The notes: generated by a model not told the origin, from the sequence alone. A stretch of DNA of 64,000 bases from Macrotrachela quadricornifera (GCA_022393335.1 JAJEKB010020648.1:848898-912897); one strand, 5' to 3'; counted from the first letter of the stretch, positions 10,338-23,215 are shown. Numbers and translations are program-made.

Positions 10338-10520
10338 GAGGGTGAGGTGAGACCAGCAGCCATAATCCATCACCAAACTAATTTCTGCTGACATACTCAT
10401 TACAAGTATGTTGAGAAAATCTTGTTGCAGTGGTGAGACCAGCAGCCATAATCCAGATTTCACTGACGATCTACGTAGCGGTAGTGAAATCTGGATTATG
10501 GCTGCTGGTCTCACCCTCAC
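10338..10520. repeat. Palindromic insertion: 33-bp perfect hairpin plus a third arm
   Basis: Left arm 10432-10464 and right arm 10483-10515 are exact reverse complements over 33 nt around an 18-nt loop. A further copy of the left arm (GGTGAGACCAGCAGCCATAA onwards) sits at 10343-10368, in the same orientation as the left arm. The outer flanks GAGGGTGAG/CTCACCCTC resemble the telomeric unit. The palindrome cuts the coding sequence of the neighbouring secreted-protein gene. Confidence 0.8.
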
Positions 10521-11305
10521 CTTTTGATGAATAGAAAATAATAAATGAATGATTATAATTTGGTGTTATTGAAAGCATTGAACCCATGACACCATATTCT
10601 AAAATATTATTTGTTTGTGTTAATGATGTCGCCATAAAACGAGAAAATGGTGAAAGAATTAAAATATCACGTTCACCACGTTGTGTTTGATTAAAAATAA
10701 CAACAGGACCACCTTCGATACCTGCATGAATGACTTTACTTGATGAATTCCAACTTCCAGCATGTTTATTATCATCACCAGTCATTACACCTAAATATCA
10801 AAAATTTTACACTTTTTTAAAAATAATATATTTTCTTACCTTCAAATGTAAAATAACTTCGATTATCATGAACATCAATTTTTTCAATATTAAACGATGG
10901 AAAGATTGTGCGAACTTGATTTTTATCAAGAGGATTTGTATTTGCCAATGTTTGATCACCAGTATTCAAATGAAATGTAATTGCTGGAATATAATGCCAT
11001 TGACGTATACCAGCAACTATTTTTATATGCTTTCCATCAAGATTAAGATCATAATTTAATTGAGTTTCATTCCAACTACCTAAATATCGATCAGTACCAT
11101 GATCAGTAGTTATATTAATTAATGGTAATGATTTATTATCTGATGAATACCATTTATTGTTTGTATATAAACCTGTTTGAGATGAACGAAGCCATACTTT
11201 ATTATTGATATGAATTTTGTATCCGCCTGTTTTATCTACTGATACTTCTATATCACCTAAACATCCAAATATCACTGAAAAGAATATAAAAAGATGCATT
11301 TTCAT
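10517..11305 (-). pseudogene. Secreted-protein gene, C-terminally truncated by the palindrome
   Basis: Exon 1 (11305-10840) starts with a clear signal peptide (MKMHLFIFFSVIFGCLGDI), followed by a beta-rich, N-glycosylation-rich region. A GT-AG intron of 49 nt (10791-10839) leads in frame into exon 2 (10790 downwards): GGPVVIFNQTQRGERDIL, LSPFSRFMATSL, YGVMGSMLSITPNYN. The pattern is reminiscent of secreted carbohydrate-active proteins, but I cannot name the family with confidence. Coding similarity ends at YSSKG, where the palindrome begins, so the C-terminal half is missing. The intron is well formed, suggesting recent loss of function. Confidence 0.6.
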
Positions 11306-11469
11306 CGGTTTCTTATTTCTTCTATCTAAAATTTAAAAAAAAGGTAAGCATCTTATATGTATAGTCATTTACACAGAAAGATAAAGATATCAGAGTGCGT
11401 TGTGTAACTAAAAATACCAAAGGACTTTCATTTTGTCCTACTAATCTAGAATATTTCATTATTTCTTCA

Positions 11470-12302
11470 TATTACAGGCAATACTTGTCAAAATAATTCA
11501 ATTTGTAAAAAAAGAGGAAAATCTATTCCTTGCAATGATAATATTTTATTTAATCAACAATTTTATGCATCTACCCAAAAGGTTTTAGTGAAGATCAATG
11601 TGAAATATTTGATGATCAAATTATTTTATCATTTTATACAAGTTCTAGATGTTTATGACTCTAAAGACTTGTTTAAATCAACAACAACATTGCAACATAA
11701 TTCAATCATTATTAATTGGTCACAACCATTTCATATTAGTGTTTTATTGAATTTTCTAATAAAAATTACTATTTAATTAATGTTCAAAATATTTATGAAC
11801 AACCAACAGTAATAGATAAAAGAATAAATTCATCTGATTATTGTCCTCAGATATAAGTAAATTATTTGATAAAACATTTTTAGAATAACATTAAATCTAT
11901 CGTGTTTTCATGATGAAGAACAGTTTTGTTTATGTTATGATTTTCGTTTTCAACATGTTGCTAATTGCTTTGAATTTGATTCAACACATACTTACAACTG
12001 TTTTAAATGGAGTACATATCAAAATAATGGTCAATGTCCACAAACATTTCGATGTGTTTGTCATAAATGTTTTTTATGGTTCAATATGTCAATTTAGTTC
12101 AAGTTTATTTGATCTTTCATTAGATGGAATTATTGGTTCTTATATTCAACCAAATCTTTCTCTCATTAATCAATCTTCCATTATAAAAATAACATTAGCA
12201 TTAGTTATGCTTATAGTGATTATAGGTTTTATTAACCCGTTAACTGTTATTGGCGAATATATTCGTCAAAGAAGTTTTTTTGAAAAAGCGTTAAACTATT
12301 AA
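11470..12302 (+). pseudogene. Decayed EGF-like/7TM receptor-type gene of a bdelloid-expanded family
   Basis: Coding blocks on the plus strand lie in shifting frames. An EGF-like piece (GNTCQNNSICKKRG, then GFSEDQCEIFDD, with ISF-like sequence after) is followed by INWSQPFHISVL. From about 11903 a Cys-rich block reads SCFHDEEQFCLCYDF, ANCFEFDSTHTYNCF, NNGQCPQTFRCVCHKCF. After another frameshift comes SSLFDLSLDGIIGSYIQPN and a first TM helix (IIKITLALVMLIVIIGFI). I recognise this order of Cys motifs and helix from large bdelloid receptor-like families. Several frameshifts and stops (11760, about 11850, 12060) show it is dead, and the remaining TM helices are absent. Confidence 0.6.
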
Positions 12303-12414
12303 CCCTTTTATTGGAGTTTCTTTGCATGCATAGTGTCTAGTGCTATGTTCTCCACTGACTGGATGATTGGTGAAGGTTCTAGAAGTTTATAGAAATGAAA
12401 CAGATGACGTTCTG

Positions 12415-13573
12415 TATATATACCCCTGGAAAGTAAAAGTTACAATGTGTATTTTTCGGATTTCATCACTGAAATAGGGTGCTTTTTAAAAACTAATGGC
12501 AGATTCGGAAAGCTCGTCAAATTTTCTATCACCCTGTATATTTATCTGTTTTGCTTGTTTGCTCATTGAAAAAATAATTTGACGACAAAAAACGTACCAT
12601 CAAATGACAAGAGCAAAAAATCGGCAATTGCTGCTTTTTTCGTTTTCTTGTCAGAATATTAGTTAGCTTAAGTATGACCATTTAATGATGCAACTATATC
12701 TTTTGATAGAGCATGAAATTCTCTATCCTCCTATGTACTTGTTATATCTTGTCTCATATGAATGAGATGCAAATAAATCTAAGTTATATGTAAAAACCAC
12801 CTACTGACAAACTTTACCAGTTCGTCTGTTTTGCCAACGCTGCGTTTTTTATTCCATCACTTTAAATTTATGCAGAAAATGAAGAGCTACCAAGACACAA
12901 AATGAAAATTCCACCAACTCATCCCTGTATCGCTAATTAACACGGAATAAAAACAAAGATAATGTTGAATCAAGTCAAGTTTTTTCTAACTTTCTTTGAG
13001 AGACAATCTTTATCTTACTTTGATTATTGTTTAAGTACATAAAATGAAATAAAATAAAAAAATATGCAGGATGATAGAGAATTTCACACTCTATCATACT
13101 ATATCAATAGAATTGTGAAAATTCATTAGTGTGGAAATCATCTTCAAAAAATAAGAAAAAAGGTTGATTTTTTACTCTTGTCATTTGATGGTACGTTTTT
13201 TGTCGTCAAATTATTTTTTCAATGAGCAAACAAGCAAAACAGATAAATATACTGGGTGATAGAGAATTTGACGCTCTATCAGAATATATCATTTGCTTCC
13301 TCATAAAATTATTTTATGGTAGCGAAAAATTTCAAAAACTATTTTCGAGAACATTAGTAAAATGAAGTGTTTGGAAATGGGTATATGAAGTTCTCATGAT
13401 TTTACTCACTTCTTATGGACATTGTACGAGTACAAACTATAACAAAAGGTACAGGATGATGGAGAATTTGACGAGCTTTCCGAATCTGCCATTAGTTTTT
13501 AAAAAGCACCCTATTTCAGTAATGAAATCCGAAAAATACACATTGTAACTTTTGCTTTCCAGGGGTATATATA
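12415..13573. mobile_element. Large foldback/inverted-repeat element
   Basis: The left arm (about 12415-12612) is the reverse complement of two right-hand segments: 13165-13262 (TCTTGTCATTTGATGGTACG onwards) and 13445-13573 (GCACCCTATTTCAGTAATGA onwards). About 180 nt separates the two right segments, so the right arm was itself split by an insertion. No transposase is present. The short ORF at 13437-13652 is the arm plus a microsatellite. 13653-14460 beyond it is AT-rich with no gene I can support. Confidence 0.7.
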
Positions 13574-14466
13574 GATATAGAGAGAAAGAGAGAGAGAGAA
13601 CAAAGAGAGACAGATAGTGGAGAAGAGACTGTCTCCGTGACACTAGCAACAACTATATTTATTCTTAACTTCATTCAAATGAAACTACATTCTATTGTAG
13701 GACTATGCTTTTCCGCGAAGCTTTAAACAGAAAGTAACCGAATTCTCGATGTTCGTCGATTGATTTTTGATAGCTACATATTCGATAATATGTTTATTGA
13801 GTTTTTTTGTAGCCAAACAAAACAATTTCGTGCAAAAAAGGTCTTATATCCAATAAATTGTAGAAAAGAATTTGTCTTTTACTTAATAGTCCTACATACT
13901 TTTCTTTAGACTCATCGTGAGTAATCGGATTTGTAAAAAAAAGAAAAATAGGATAAATATTTGCATATATGATCTGAAACCAGAAACTTTATTATTTACA
14001 AAACCTGCAGGAAATGCTGTGTTTAAATAGTTTGATTTTAGATTTGTCAAAGAAAGTGATTTGAAAGAAAAGAAGATTCGACTGATCACGTCACATTCAT
14101 TATGATATCCGTTAATCTACACTGAAAGAATGTCGGCATTGCAATAAAATGTATAAGATTATGATAGCTGTTCTCTTACCTCTCCTCAAATCTCCGCAAT
14201 TATTTTATAAATAAAATTCTAGTTTTCAAATTATTAGTAAATGGCCTATATATAGTATCATCGATCGAAACTATTTCACAGTAAGAAAGACTTTTCTAGC
14301 ATACCGCATAATATATGCTAGTATTGTTTTATTCAAATTCATAAAATCGATTAAGCATTAATGATCAGTTAAAATGCACGTATACTCGTAAGAGAAATAT
14401 TGTTATTCTCTGTAGTACTGTAGTTAAATGTCCATGAATAAATAGAGTTTAGTTTATAAATAAACT

Positions 14467-16300
14467 TCAACAGTGTAAGAGAACGCCAATATTATCTGAA
14501 TTAAGGTTTGCGACAACAATATCTGCTTTGCTATCACCATTCACATCGATTACTGAGACTGATTTTGGAGAAGAACCACTTCCAGTTGAGTGAGTAGTTT
14601 GATTAAGAAAGGTACCATTGCCTGCATTCAGGAAGACACCAACATTGTTCAAACCAAAGTTTGCGACAACAATATCCGCTTTGCTATCACCATTCACATC
14701 GACTACTGAGTCTGACGCTGAAGAGGAATAATTTCCAGTTGAGTAAGTAGTTTGATTAAGAAACGCGCCATTGCCTGCATTCAGGAGAACACCCACATTG
14801 CCCGAATCACGATTTGCAACAATAATATCTGCTTTGCTATCACCATTCACATCGACTCCTGTGAATGATCGTGGAGAAGAACCACTTCCAGTTGAGTAAG
14901 TAGTCTGATTAAGAAACATGCTGCAACCTATCAAGTACAAAGTTTTTTTCGTTACAACTGTAGTATTATAGAAGTAATGTCTTATCAGCGCATTTTATTG
15001 ATTCTTCAACATTTGATCTCAGTGACTAGTCAACGATGAACAACAGCATGTAGACTCATTTTGTATAATCTCTAGTGCTCTAGAGAGTAACTAACATAAG
15101 TTTTTCTTGTAATCCGTGTGCCTTCAAATGCACTCTTCTCTCTACTTGAAAAGAACCAAGATTACTTTGCTTTTGTTTATTTATCTACAAGCTTGTCTTG
15201 AATGATTACACTTCTCTTCTTCTTCTTCTTTACCATTTCTCTGATGTGACAATCCTATTCACAATATTCTTCTGTCAAAACTCAGCTTATGACATGCTGC
15301 ACTTTATCTATTGCATAAAGGAGAAAAGATTGTCCTTTGCGTGCTTCACTAAGCTACACCGTAGGTACAGACTTTGAGTTAATGGCATTATATTCTGGAT
15401 GAGAATGGACGAAAGCATGCTTCATTTGAATGTTGTGGGTATGCGTGTGAAGGCATTTTCTTTCGTTATCTATTCTCACCTAGACGCACATGTACATTTG
15501 TCCTCCAAGTTTATATTACTTTAAACTCAGTGTTTTACCTGTTACTGTCGTGGTCTGTGTTGTAACAATGTTACTTCCGTTGCAAGTGTTGTTCGAATCT
15601 ACAAAAGAGAAATGAAATATTAATAGCTCCTGTATTTATTCTTCAACAAAATTCTAGATCCTGGATGGAAAGAGATTAAGGTAAACAATCAAGTATCTCT
15701 ATAATGCTGATCTAACTGTCAGATCATTTGTTGTCACTTAAAGATGCAAGACAGTGTGAACTTACAATCACATTTGTTGTATGACTGACAAGTCAAACCA
15801 AGATCCGTGCGACACATATTCATGTTCTGTTGACACTCTGTACATGCTAGTGGTGATTGAGGTAAACACATACTTTCATTCCAATAAGTATGCTGTTGAC
15901 ATTGACACTGACCATTAACACATCTTAAAAATCGAGTATTATCACAATAATCACACGATTGATTATAATTCTTCCAATCTGCTTCGAACGAGTGTATTGA
16001 ACCAGCAATAGACGTTGATGATGATCCACGGATCATAGAACCTGTTGCAATTTGATCACCTTCAAATAATCGACATTGTTTAATACTTAAGTCAAAATTA
16101 AATGTCCGACACTGAAAATCGTTATGACATTTATAAGCACAGGCCATAGTGGTAGCAACAGACCAGTGGCTAAGAAACAGAGCATTCATATCGATTGGTA
16201 CGAACTCGGTACCGACATCTTCCAAATCAATGTATGATTGAGATGAAAATATATGTGAAATACAATAAGAAGTGAGAATGAAAATTAACTGATGAAACAT
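14467..16300 (-). CDS. Secreted PAN/apple plus FG-GAP/VCBS-repeat protein
   Basis: A three-exon minus-strand model that stays in frame throughout (351 aa). Exon 1, 16300-15766: signal peptide MFHQLIFILTSYCISHIF, then a PAN/apple-like domain (WSVATTMACAYKCHND, CRTFNFDLSIKQCRLFEGD) and a Cys-rich EGF-like region (CDYCDNTRFLRCVNGQCQC). Exon 2, 15598-15539, 60 nt: Asn/Thr-rich linker. Exon 3, 14927-14467: two and a half FG-GAP/VCBS repeats with the calcium-binding DVNGDSKADI motif three times and NAGNGAFLNQTTYSTG spacers. I chose Met 16300 over the upstream non-ATG frame because the signal peptide starts there. Bdelloid genomes have many FG-GAP proteins. The stop after GVLLHC is early for a beta-propeller, so the 3' end may be truncated or more exons may be missed. 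Confidence 0.75.
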
Positions 16301-16757
16301 GATAAATATTCTCTGATGAACAAACAAGAAAATGAAAGAAATCTAAACAACAATATTATTATCGTAATATGTACTGAGAATCAATGAAAAGTGTTGAAAC
16401 TATGAATAAATACTAGTCAATGCTCAACATCGTGATAGTGATTAACTGCACGAGTTGTGTTCTTCAGAACAGTTTATTTTAAGAGCATCACTTATCGGTA
16501 CGATGTCTTCAAGTTGAATGTAATAGAAATCGAGAAAGATAGGTGTTTTTATACAGAATGGTGTGGCTATTAATAATAAGTTTCTTCGGAAAATGAAGAA
16601 AAAAAGCTTCTATTTTCTCATTGCGAATATCTAGTTTTTGACTGGTGAAAGTCAGAAAATCATCTATAACAGAAAAAGATTCAAGTATTTTCCCTCTTTG
16701 ACAAGTTGTATGTGATGATTCGTTTGTTTTTCTCAACCAAACAACAATGAACAAACG

Positions 16758-16758
<1 letters not shown>

Positions 16759-16808
<50 letters not shown>
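16759..16808. repeat. (CT)n microsatellite
   Basis: About 50 nt of uninterrupted CT dinucleotides, ending in a T-rich stretch. 16330-17840 around it contains no gene I can support. The 74-aa frame at 16856-17080 has no recognisable motif. Confidence 0.95.
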
Positions 16809-16811
<3 letters not shown>

Positions 16812-17839
16812 TTTTTTCTTCTTACTCCCATATTACAAAGAAAAACTAGTAAATAGTGAATAGAAATGAATTATATTTCACTTCTCCTTTTATTCAAACT
16901 ATTTATGATCATTTAACATTCATCACTCCTTGTTTATCAATAGTCTTACATGAGTTCACGATGAATCCCTATGTAATATCAGTTTTAATGGAACCATCTG
17001 CTAAGAACTTTTGTCGTACTATACACCCTAGAACTAGATTAGTTTATTCTAGTAATCAAAATACTATGAATGATTTCTAAGCAAAGACTGACTTCTGTCT
17101 AAAACCTATATAAGAAGTATTTCTGTCTATTGAGGCTAACCGAACGAGCCTCTTCTGCACTCATTTATAGTTATTCAGCAGAAGATGCAACTGGAAGAAC
17201 CAAGAGATCAAAATACCATGCCTTGCAATAATACAACAAAATCTACTAAGAACAGTACTAAAACAAGATATGAGTGTGTTCAATCTAACGTTCGCTGATC
17301 CGTGGGATCTTGTATTGAATTAAGTCACCTGTTGAAAAACCGTTAGACACCCGCATTTATAGAAAAGAACGATACGCACTAAGAAGCGTCATCCTTTCAT
17401 TATCATTCAGAAAGATTGCTCAGTGAAAACTTCTTCTCTATAAATGGATAGAATAAGTATTTGATGGGGAAAAAAGAAGATTCGAAAGAACTAAAAAATC
17501 TAACTTCTTCTACTCGGATTGTATATTGGTATTATTAACTAGATTGTTTATTTCACAGTGGAAAATATCCCATGATATACTGTTTGCACTATGTTAAGTA
17601 AATTTGTCATTAAAGATATAATTAAAAAAATTCTCCGTTGTAAAGTTATTTGCATTTCAAGAATGTTTTTCTCTGCAAAGTAAATGAACATTTTCTTCTT
17701 TCAAGGCATTTCTATTCTTTATGATAATTATTATTTCTTCATATCCTTTTATGGAAGAACAACTAAATACGACGATTTCAAATGATTATTTCAAATTATC
17801 TGTGATGCTTGAATAACTAGCAGATTGATAATCTGATGT

Positions 17840-18670
17840 TTTCTTTGCTAATTATCAGTTCTGAGCACTGCTGGAATTATTTTTGCAGAAAAGAATAGTA
17901 ATTTGATTGGTGGAACATCATACTCTCTATTTATTATAACCACTAATTTGATCTTTGCTGCCGACGAAATGAACTTTCCTATTTATATGTGGTTAAATGA
18001 TTCTATTCATTCATCTAGAACAATACCGGATAGTTTTTCAAGCCGAAGATCCGTTTTCGTTCATAACAATACTAACATTTATCTTGACAGAAGAAACTAC
18101 ACTAGTCGGGTTCTGCAGTAAACACATTTAATTATCTCAGTAGACTTTTAGTTGATAATGACTTCAATTAGTATGTGGTAGATTATCTTAATCATCGAAT
18201 TCAGTTATTTCAAGCAGAACAGTTCATTGGCATGACTGTTGCAAAATCTACATCAATGAACATTACCATTACTCTTCATCGTCCAACTGGAATTGCATCA
18301 GATGGCGATGGTTACTAATACATCATTGATTGTAACAATTATCGTATGGTTCGAGGTAAATCAAATGGCTTTCGATATTTATTTGAATACACTGCTGCTG
18401 GTGAAGGATCGAAGCAATTATTCAATCACCGTCATATGGCTTTTGATAGTTATAGAAATAATTACGTTGCTGATTGGAGAAATAATCGAATTCAAAATTT
18501 CTTTACTGAAATAATTCATGTGGTAAGTACAAAGAATATCTATAAGAAAAATAAATTTATTTGGATATTTTCTTCTATCATTAGTCAACATATTTAAATA
18601 CTACTTATTGTGTTCAGGTAGAACAACAACCAATGTCACTTCAATCACCTCAACAACATTAATCCAAGAT
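17840..18670 (+). pseudogene. Decayed NHL-repeat protein gene
   Basis: Plus-strand fragments of NHL-type beta-propeller repeats: FAADEMNFPIYMWLND; RPTGIASDGDGY, interrupted by a stop and continued as YIIDCNNYRMVRG; then HMAFDSYRNNYVADWRNNRI, the typical NHL signature (D-N-YVAD-NNRI). A donor at about 18520 and an acceptor at about 18617 lead into a Thr-rich tail. Stops at 18120 and within GDGY show loss of function. NHL proteins are another family expanded in bdelloids. 18670-19480 downstream holds no gene I can support. Confidence 0.6.
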
Positions 18671-19498
18671 TTGTCTAATTTCTAATGAACTTGATAAGAT
18701 TTGTATTGTGGTGCTGAACAAAGGAGTTTCTCAAGATAGTGTCATGTGTTTCTGTTAGTTGAATAATAAAATCAGATTATATTTTCTCTCTTTTCTTTAA
18801 CGGTTAACTACACGGACATGGACAAGATCAAGACTAGGTGAAAATATCACAAAAACATCACATGTCGTCGAAGTAGCCAATGTAATAGACATAGCAATGT
18901 GATATTTAGTACCATACTGGATGTTTTTCAGTACTTTTGATTTGACAACTTTTATCGTTCGAAAATTGATGGCAACAGAAATATCTGAGAAACATACCCT
19001 CTGGTTTTCTTCGCCTATTCATTTTTCTCACTGCTTCTTGTTTTACTATTGCATATCAGTGTCTATTGGAAATTGTTTCTATGTATGAAACTTATTTTAC
19101 CAACAGAAAACGATATGAAATGTTTTTTTTTCTGAGTTAATTCATGTAAAAGATTTGAGGACATGAGTGTGAAGATATTCGCATAGTTAGATGCAGAATT
19201 TTGTATACTGATCCACCTACATGCCTTTAAAATGATAGTTTTAGATAGCAGCAAGTAATTTAATCATTTCATTCTGTTATAAACTGAAAAACTGATTCTT
19301 TTTTTCTTTTCTCTCAACATTCTATTTCCTCTATTTTCAAGTTCTTCCGAGTGGTAAAACATGACAACTTTGTTTAACTTCGTTTTTATATACACCGAGT
19401 AAGAGTTTCCTATTCTCTGTGAATATCATGCACGTCTAACTTTGTAAAATTATTCATAAACTATATCGATGTGAAGCTAGCACCACGAAGGTAGCACC

Positions 19499-19800
19499 AT
19501 GAAAGAAAGATTTTGTGGAAACGAATCCCCGTCGACGGAAACAAGCCTATTCGATGCAGAATTTAATTCTGAATCGCATGGTGATATTTTTATTCATAAG
19601 AAAACAGTAGAAAACAAGTTTTCTTTGATCTTTATTTGTGCTCTTTATGTGTATAGGTCATCATATCTCATTCGCGACGAAATATCTCCGCTCAGTATGG
19701 ATTCCCGTCCATGAAAATGAGTCTATTCGATGCAGAATTTGATCCTGAATCGAATGGTGGTGCTTTTACTCACGAAAAAACGACTCGAAAAATTTTTCTT
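19499..19800 (+). repeat. Direct repeat of a coding-like ~90-bp segment
   Basis: 19520-19600 and 19705-19780 are about 80% identical. Both translate to SLFDAEF(N/D)(S/P)ES(H/N)G followed by F(I/T)H(K/E)KT. Substitutions are mostly at codon third positions or conservative, which hints at a formerly translated repeat. I do not recognise it. Confidence 0.4.
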
Positions 19801-19886
19801 AGATTTTTCTGTCATACATATATATATATATATATAAAGGAAAAAATCAAGATCACGGTATACTTTTTCTCAATCGTTTTCCCGTG

Positions 19887-22800
19887 CAGAGATTGGACCA
19901 GTTCAAGTACGTTAAGTAAAAGTACAAATACTTTTTCCTTGAGCAATGTACTTGGGACTTAGTCTTAGATAAGACTCACAAACGTATTTTGTACTCAAGT
20001 ATCAATACTTAGTACAAATGGATTTGAGTAACTTGTACTCTAGTACCGGTACTAAGTATCTGTGTACTAAAGTAAATTGTACTGTAGTACGGATACTGAG
20101 TACAAAATTGTATTTTATCTTATTAACAGCTTTCATATTAAAATTTAAGTTTACGTATTATAATGACATCTTCAGTAAAATAATATCAAAAGTAACACCC
20201 AGTTTTTCATACATTTCATTTATCAATATTAAATAGACAGAATTTGTTCTGTAGTCTGATAAATAACTATTCTGAAAGCAGGAGATAGGGGTTGAAAGAC
20301 TATTTAAATTAAAAACTTATGGGTGGGCACTGTAGAACAACTTTTCCGACTGATCGATTCTCTTCATAAACTCTGCTAACAACACTCGGCAAAGTAACAT
20401 TCCATCCAGGCTCAATCACACACAAAAATGACCAGTGAACGTTGGAAACAACATTTTGATTTCACATCAGTTGATAACAATCGAACGAACGGTTATTGCA
20501 AATTATGCCAACACGATTACAAAGATAAGAATGGAGTTAATAGTAATTTCTTGAAACATCTTAAACGAAAACATTCTCGTGAATATGAACAAATGTTTTC
20601 GAATCACAACGAATGTACATCAGAAAATATTATTCCAGAGAATGTTGATCAACAATCATCGGATTTAACTTTATCCAAATCAAAACAACATCGAATGAAT
20701 GCAGCAATTACAAAAAATTTAATAATCAAGTGTAGTTTGCCGTTAAGTTTAGTGGAAAACAATGCATTTCGTGGTTTTCTAAAAGAATGTTCGGTCAAAT
20801 GGAATCCCATATCGGCGAAAACATCGAAGCTTGGTGCACTTCGTTCATATTCCGAACAAGTGACCAAAACCATTTATGAAACTTTGCAAGGTATTGATCA
20901 TGTAACATTAACAGTCGACGGCTGGTCAGACAGGAAGTGTCGATCATTTCTAGGTATTAAATCGCGTTTTATTAGTAAAAAAATGTGCCTGAATGTATAT
21001 TTTAGGTATTACTTCACATTTTATTAATGGCAAGATACAGCCGGAATCATATTTAATCGATTCCGTACGATTAAAATCGCCTCACACCGGTGAAAATATT
21101 CAACAAATGACAGAATCTACTTTGGATCGTCTCAATATCAAAGAAAAAGTGTATAGAATCGTTACTGATAATGCTTCATCCATGATCAAAGCTTACAAAT
21201 TTGGGTTGTCGGTTAATGATGATGGTGATGAAGATCAAATTACTTTATCATCTAATATGCACAATATTTCACATGGTGATAATGATGATGATGATGGTAG
21301 GTAGAATATCCAGATTTCAAATAGCACAAATCTAATACGAAGAAAACATATGATTGTTCAGTAGATCGACCTTAATGTGAATATATGTTTCTAATCATAC
21401 TAGATATTACATTACATTTATTTTCATTCGTATTGTAATTGAAAAAAATAATGCATTGATAATTTTTGTTCTAGGAGATCTGGATATCAATGATTTCCAT
21501 GCAATCGATGCTCAATATGATGATAACATTGATATATATGATGATCCTTCAGATGTACGTCTTGCATGCTTTGCTCATACACTCCAGCTTTGCATTCGAG
21601 ACGGTCGGAAAAATGCTACTTATGTACCAAAAGTGCTTGGAAAATGCAAATCTGTTGCAAAATTTGCACATGAATCCTCCAAAGCGACCGATTTATTGGA
21701 ACAATTTAATAAACGTATTTACAAACACAATGTGACTAGATGGAATAGTGAATTTATGTTAATAAAATCGATTGTTTCAATCGGAAAAGATGATATCGAA
21801 TTAATTACAAGTTCAATGGAAAATTTGATAAAATTCTCAAACAATGATTTCATTATTATAGGAGAATTAATTGATATTTTGGATCCATTTTGTGATATAT
21901 CCATCAAATGTCAAGCTGAACATACTGTTACAGCAAGTTTAGTTGTTCTATCTATCACGCATTTAACTGATCATCTTCGAAATATGAAAGACAGCGTGAA
22001 ATTTTGTTCGAAGCTCTTTCAACAGCTTCAAGAAAGCATTCAAATTCGTTTTTCAGGCATAATGGATCGGTTACATTTAGTTGATGTTGTCGATAATGCT
22101 CAATATGGTGATCCATTATATTTTATTGCTGCTGTGCTAGATCCATACTTCAAGTTTTATTGGATTCGAGATTTACAATTGTCTGTTCAAGCGGAAAATT
22201 GTTTGAAGCAAAATACAATTCGATTAATTATAGACGAAATGAACAAAGATTCCAAAACAATAATCATCAATTTAGGGAAAACCAGCATTTCTTCATCATC
22301 ATTATCATCATCACCATCGTCATCTTTATCATCATCAAGTTTTACATCTGCAGCCAAACCAAAACGTCGAAAACTATTCCATAAGGATGATCTCAACAAC
22401 GATACTTTAAATGAATCAACAAGTCTTGATCCAGCTGTCGAATTAGATGCATATTTAAACGATCCTATTCGAACAGATTCTTCTGATTATTGGTTTCATT
22501 CACAGCTGAATATTTTGAAGAAACTAGTCAAACGGATTTTCTCCGTTTAAGCATCTTCTGCACCGATTGAACGCGCCTTTTCCAGCGCTGGACTTATCTT
22601 TTCAACCAAACGAACAAATATGAGCGACAAATTATTCCGTGAATTAGTCTATCTCCGTGTGAATCAAAACTTGTTATAAACTGTTTCATCGTGTTTTTTA
22701 CTTATCAAAATAATTCTCTTTTTTCTTGTTAACTCGTTATTATTTCAATGTTGTTAATTGTTTTCGGTGAATTTATATTTGTCAACTGATGATTTCTATC

Positions 22801-23215
22801 AAAATAATAGAAACATCAAATTCTTCCTTGAATTATTTTCTATCAATATCACGATTTGATAGTAGTAGAATATTCTGTAGAACACAAAACGAGATTGCAT
22901 CACCTCATGCGTAAAACTATGATGCTTTAGATTGTTTCAAGCAACATAAAAAAGATTGTATCTTTTTTTTTCAATCTCTGAACGTATTGATGAGATAGAT
23001 GTTATTTAAGGAAATGGTGATCGTTTAAAAGTCAATAATTAAACACGCGAAACGTTTTCATTGAGAAAAAAATGATTTAAAGTACATCTGTACTTAGTAC
23101 GGATACTAGGTAAAAAGTAAATATACTTGTACTTCGGTGAGTGTACTATGTACTAAAGATTTCTAAGTAAAAAATACGCAAAGTACCAAGTATTATACTG
23201 AGTATCCAATCTCTG
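19887..23215 (+). mobile_element. hAT-type DNA transposon with terminal CAGAGATTGGA inverted repeats
   Basis: The left end CAGAGATTGGA (19887-19897) matches the right end TCCAATCTCTG (23205-23215). Both subterminal regions (19900-20110 and 23080-23200) are packed with AGTAC/GTACT-containing motifs. I could not find a clean 8-bp target duplication (TTCCCGTG against GTTTAAAA), so the flanks may have changed or one end may be recombined. It carries a BED-finger hAT transposase. Confidence 0.85.
20428..22680 (+). pseudogene. BED-finger hAT transposase with one in-frame stop
   Basis: Exon 1, 20428-20953: BED-type zinc finger (CKLCQHDYKDKNGVNSNFLK, then HLKRKH) and the start of the RNase H-like fold (TLTVDGWSDRKCRSFLG). 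A 52-nt intron (20954-21005) joins in frame to GITSHFINGKIQ and VTDNASSMIKAY. A second intron (about 21298-21475) precedes exon 3: ACFAHTLQLCIRDG and RWNSEFMLIKS. The frame ends at TAA 22548-22550. The same frame continues directly with ASSAPIERAFSSAGLIFSTK, the hAT C-terminal dimerisation region, to a final stop at about 22680. A single sense-to-stop change therefore removes the dimerisation end. An acidic D-rich insert lies at the exon 2/3 boundary. Confidence 0.85.

Noticed and set aside
16856..17080. 74-aa plus-strand ORF
   Set aside because: No motif, no flanking splice logic, AT-rich region. Length is expected by chance.
22187..22399. Acidic minus-strand ORF rich in Asp
   Set aside because: Antisense shadow of the Ser-rich (TCATCA)n stretch in the hAT transposase.
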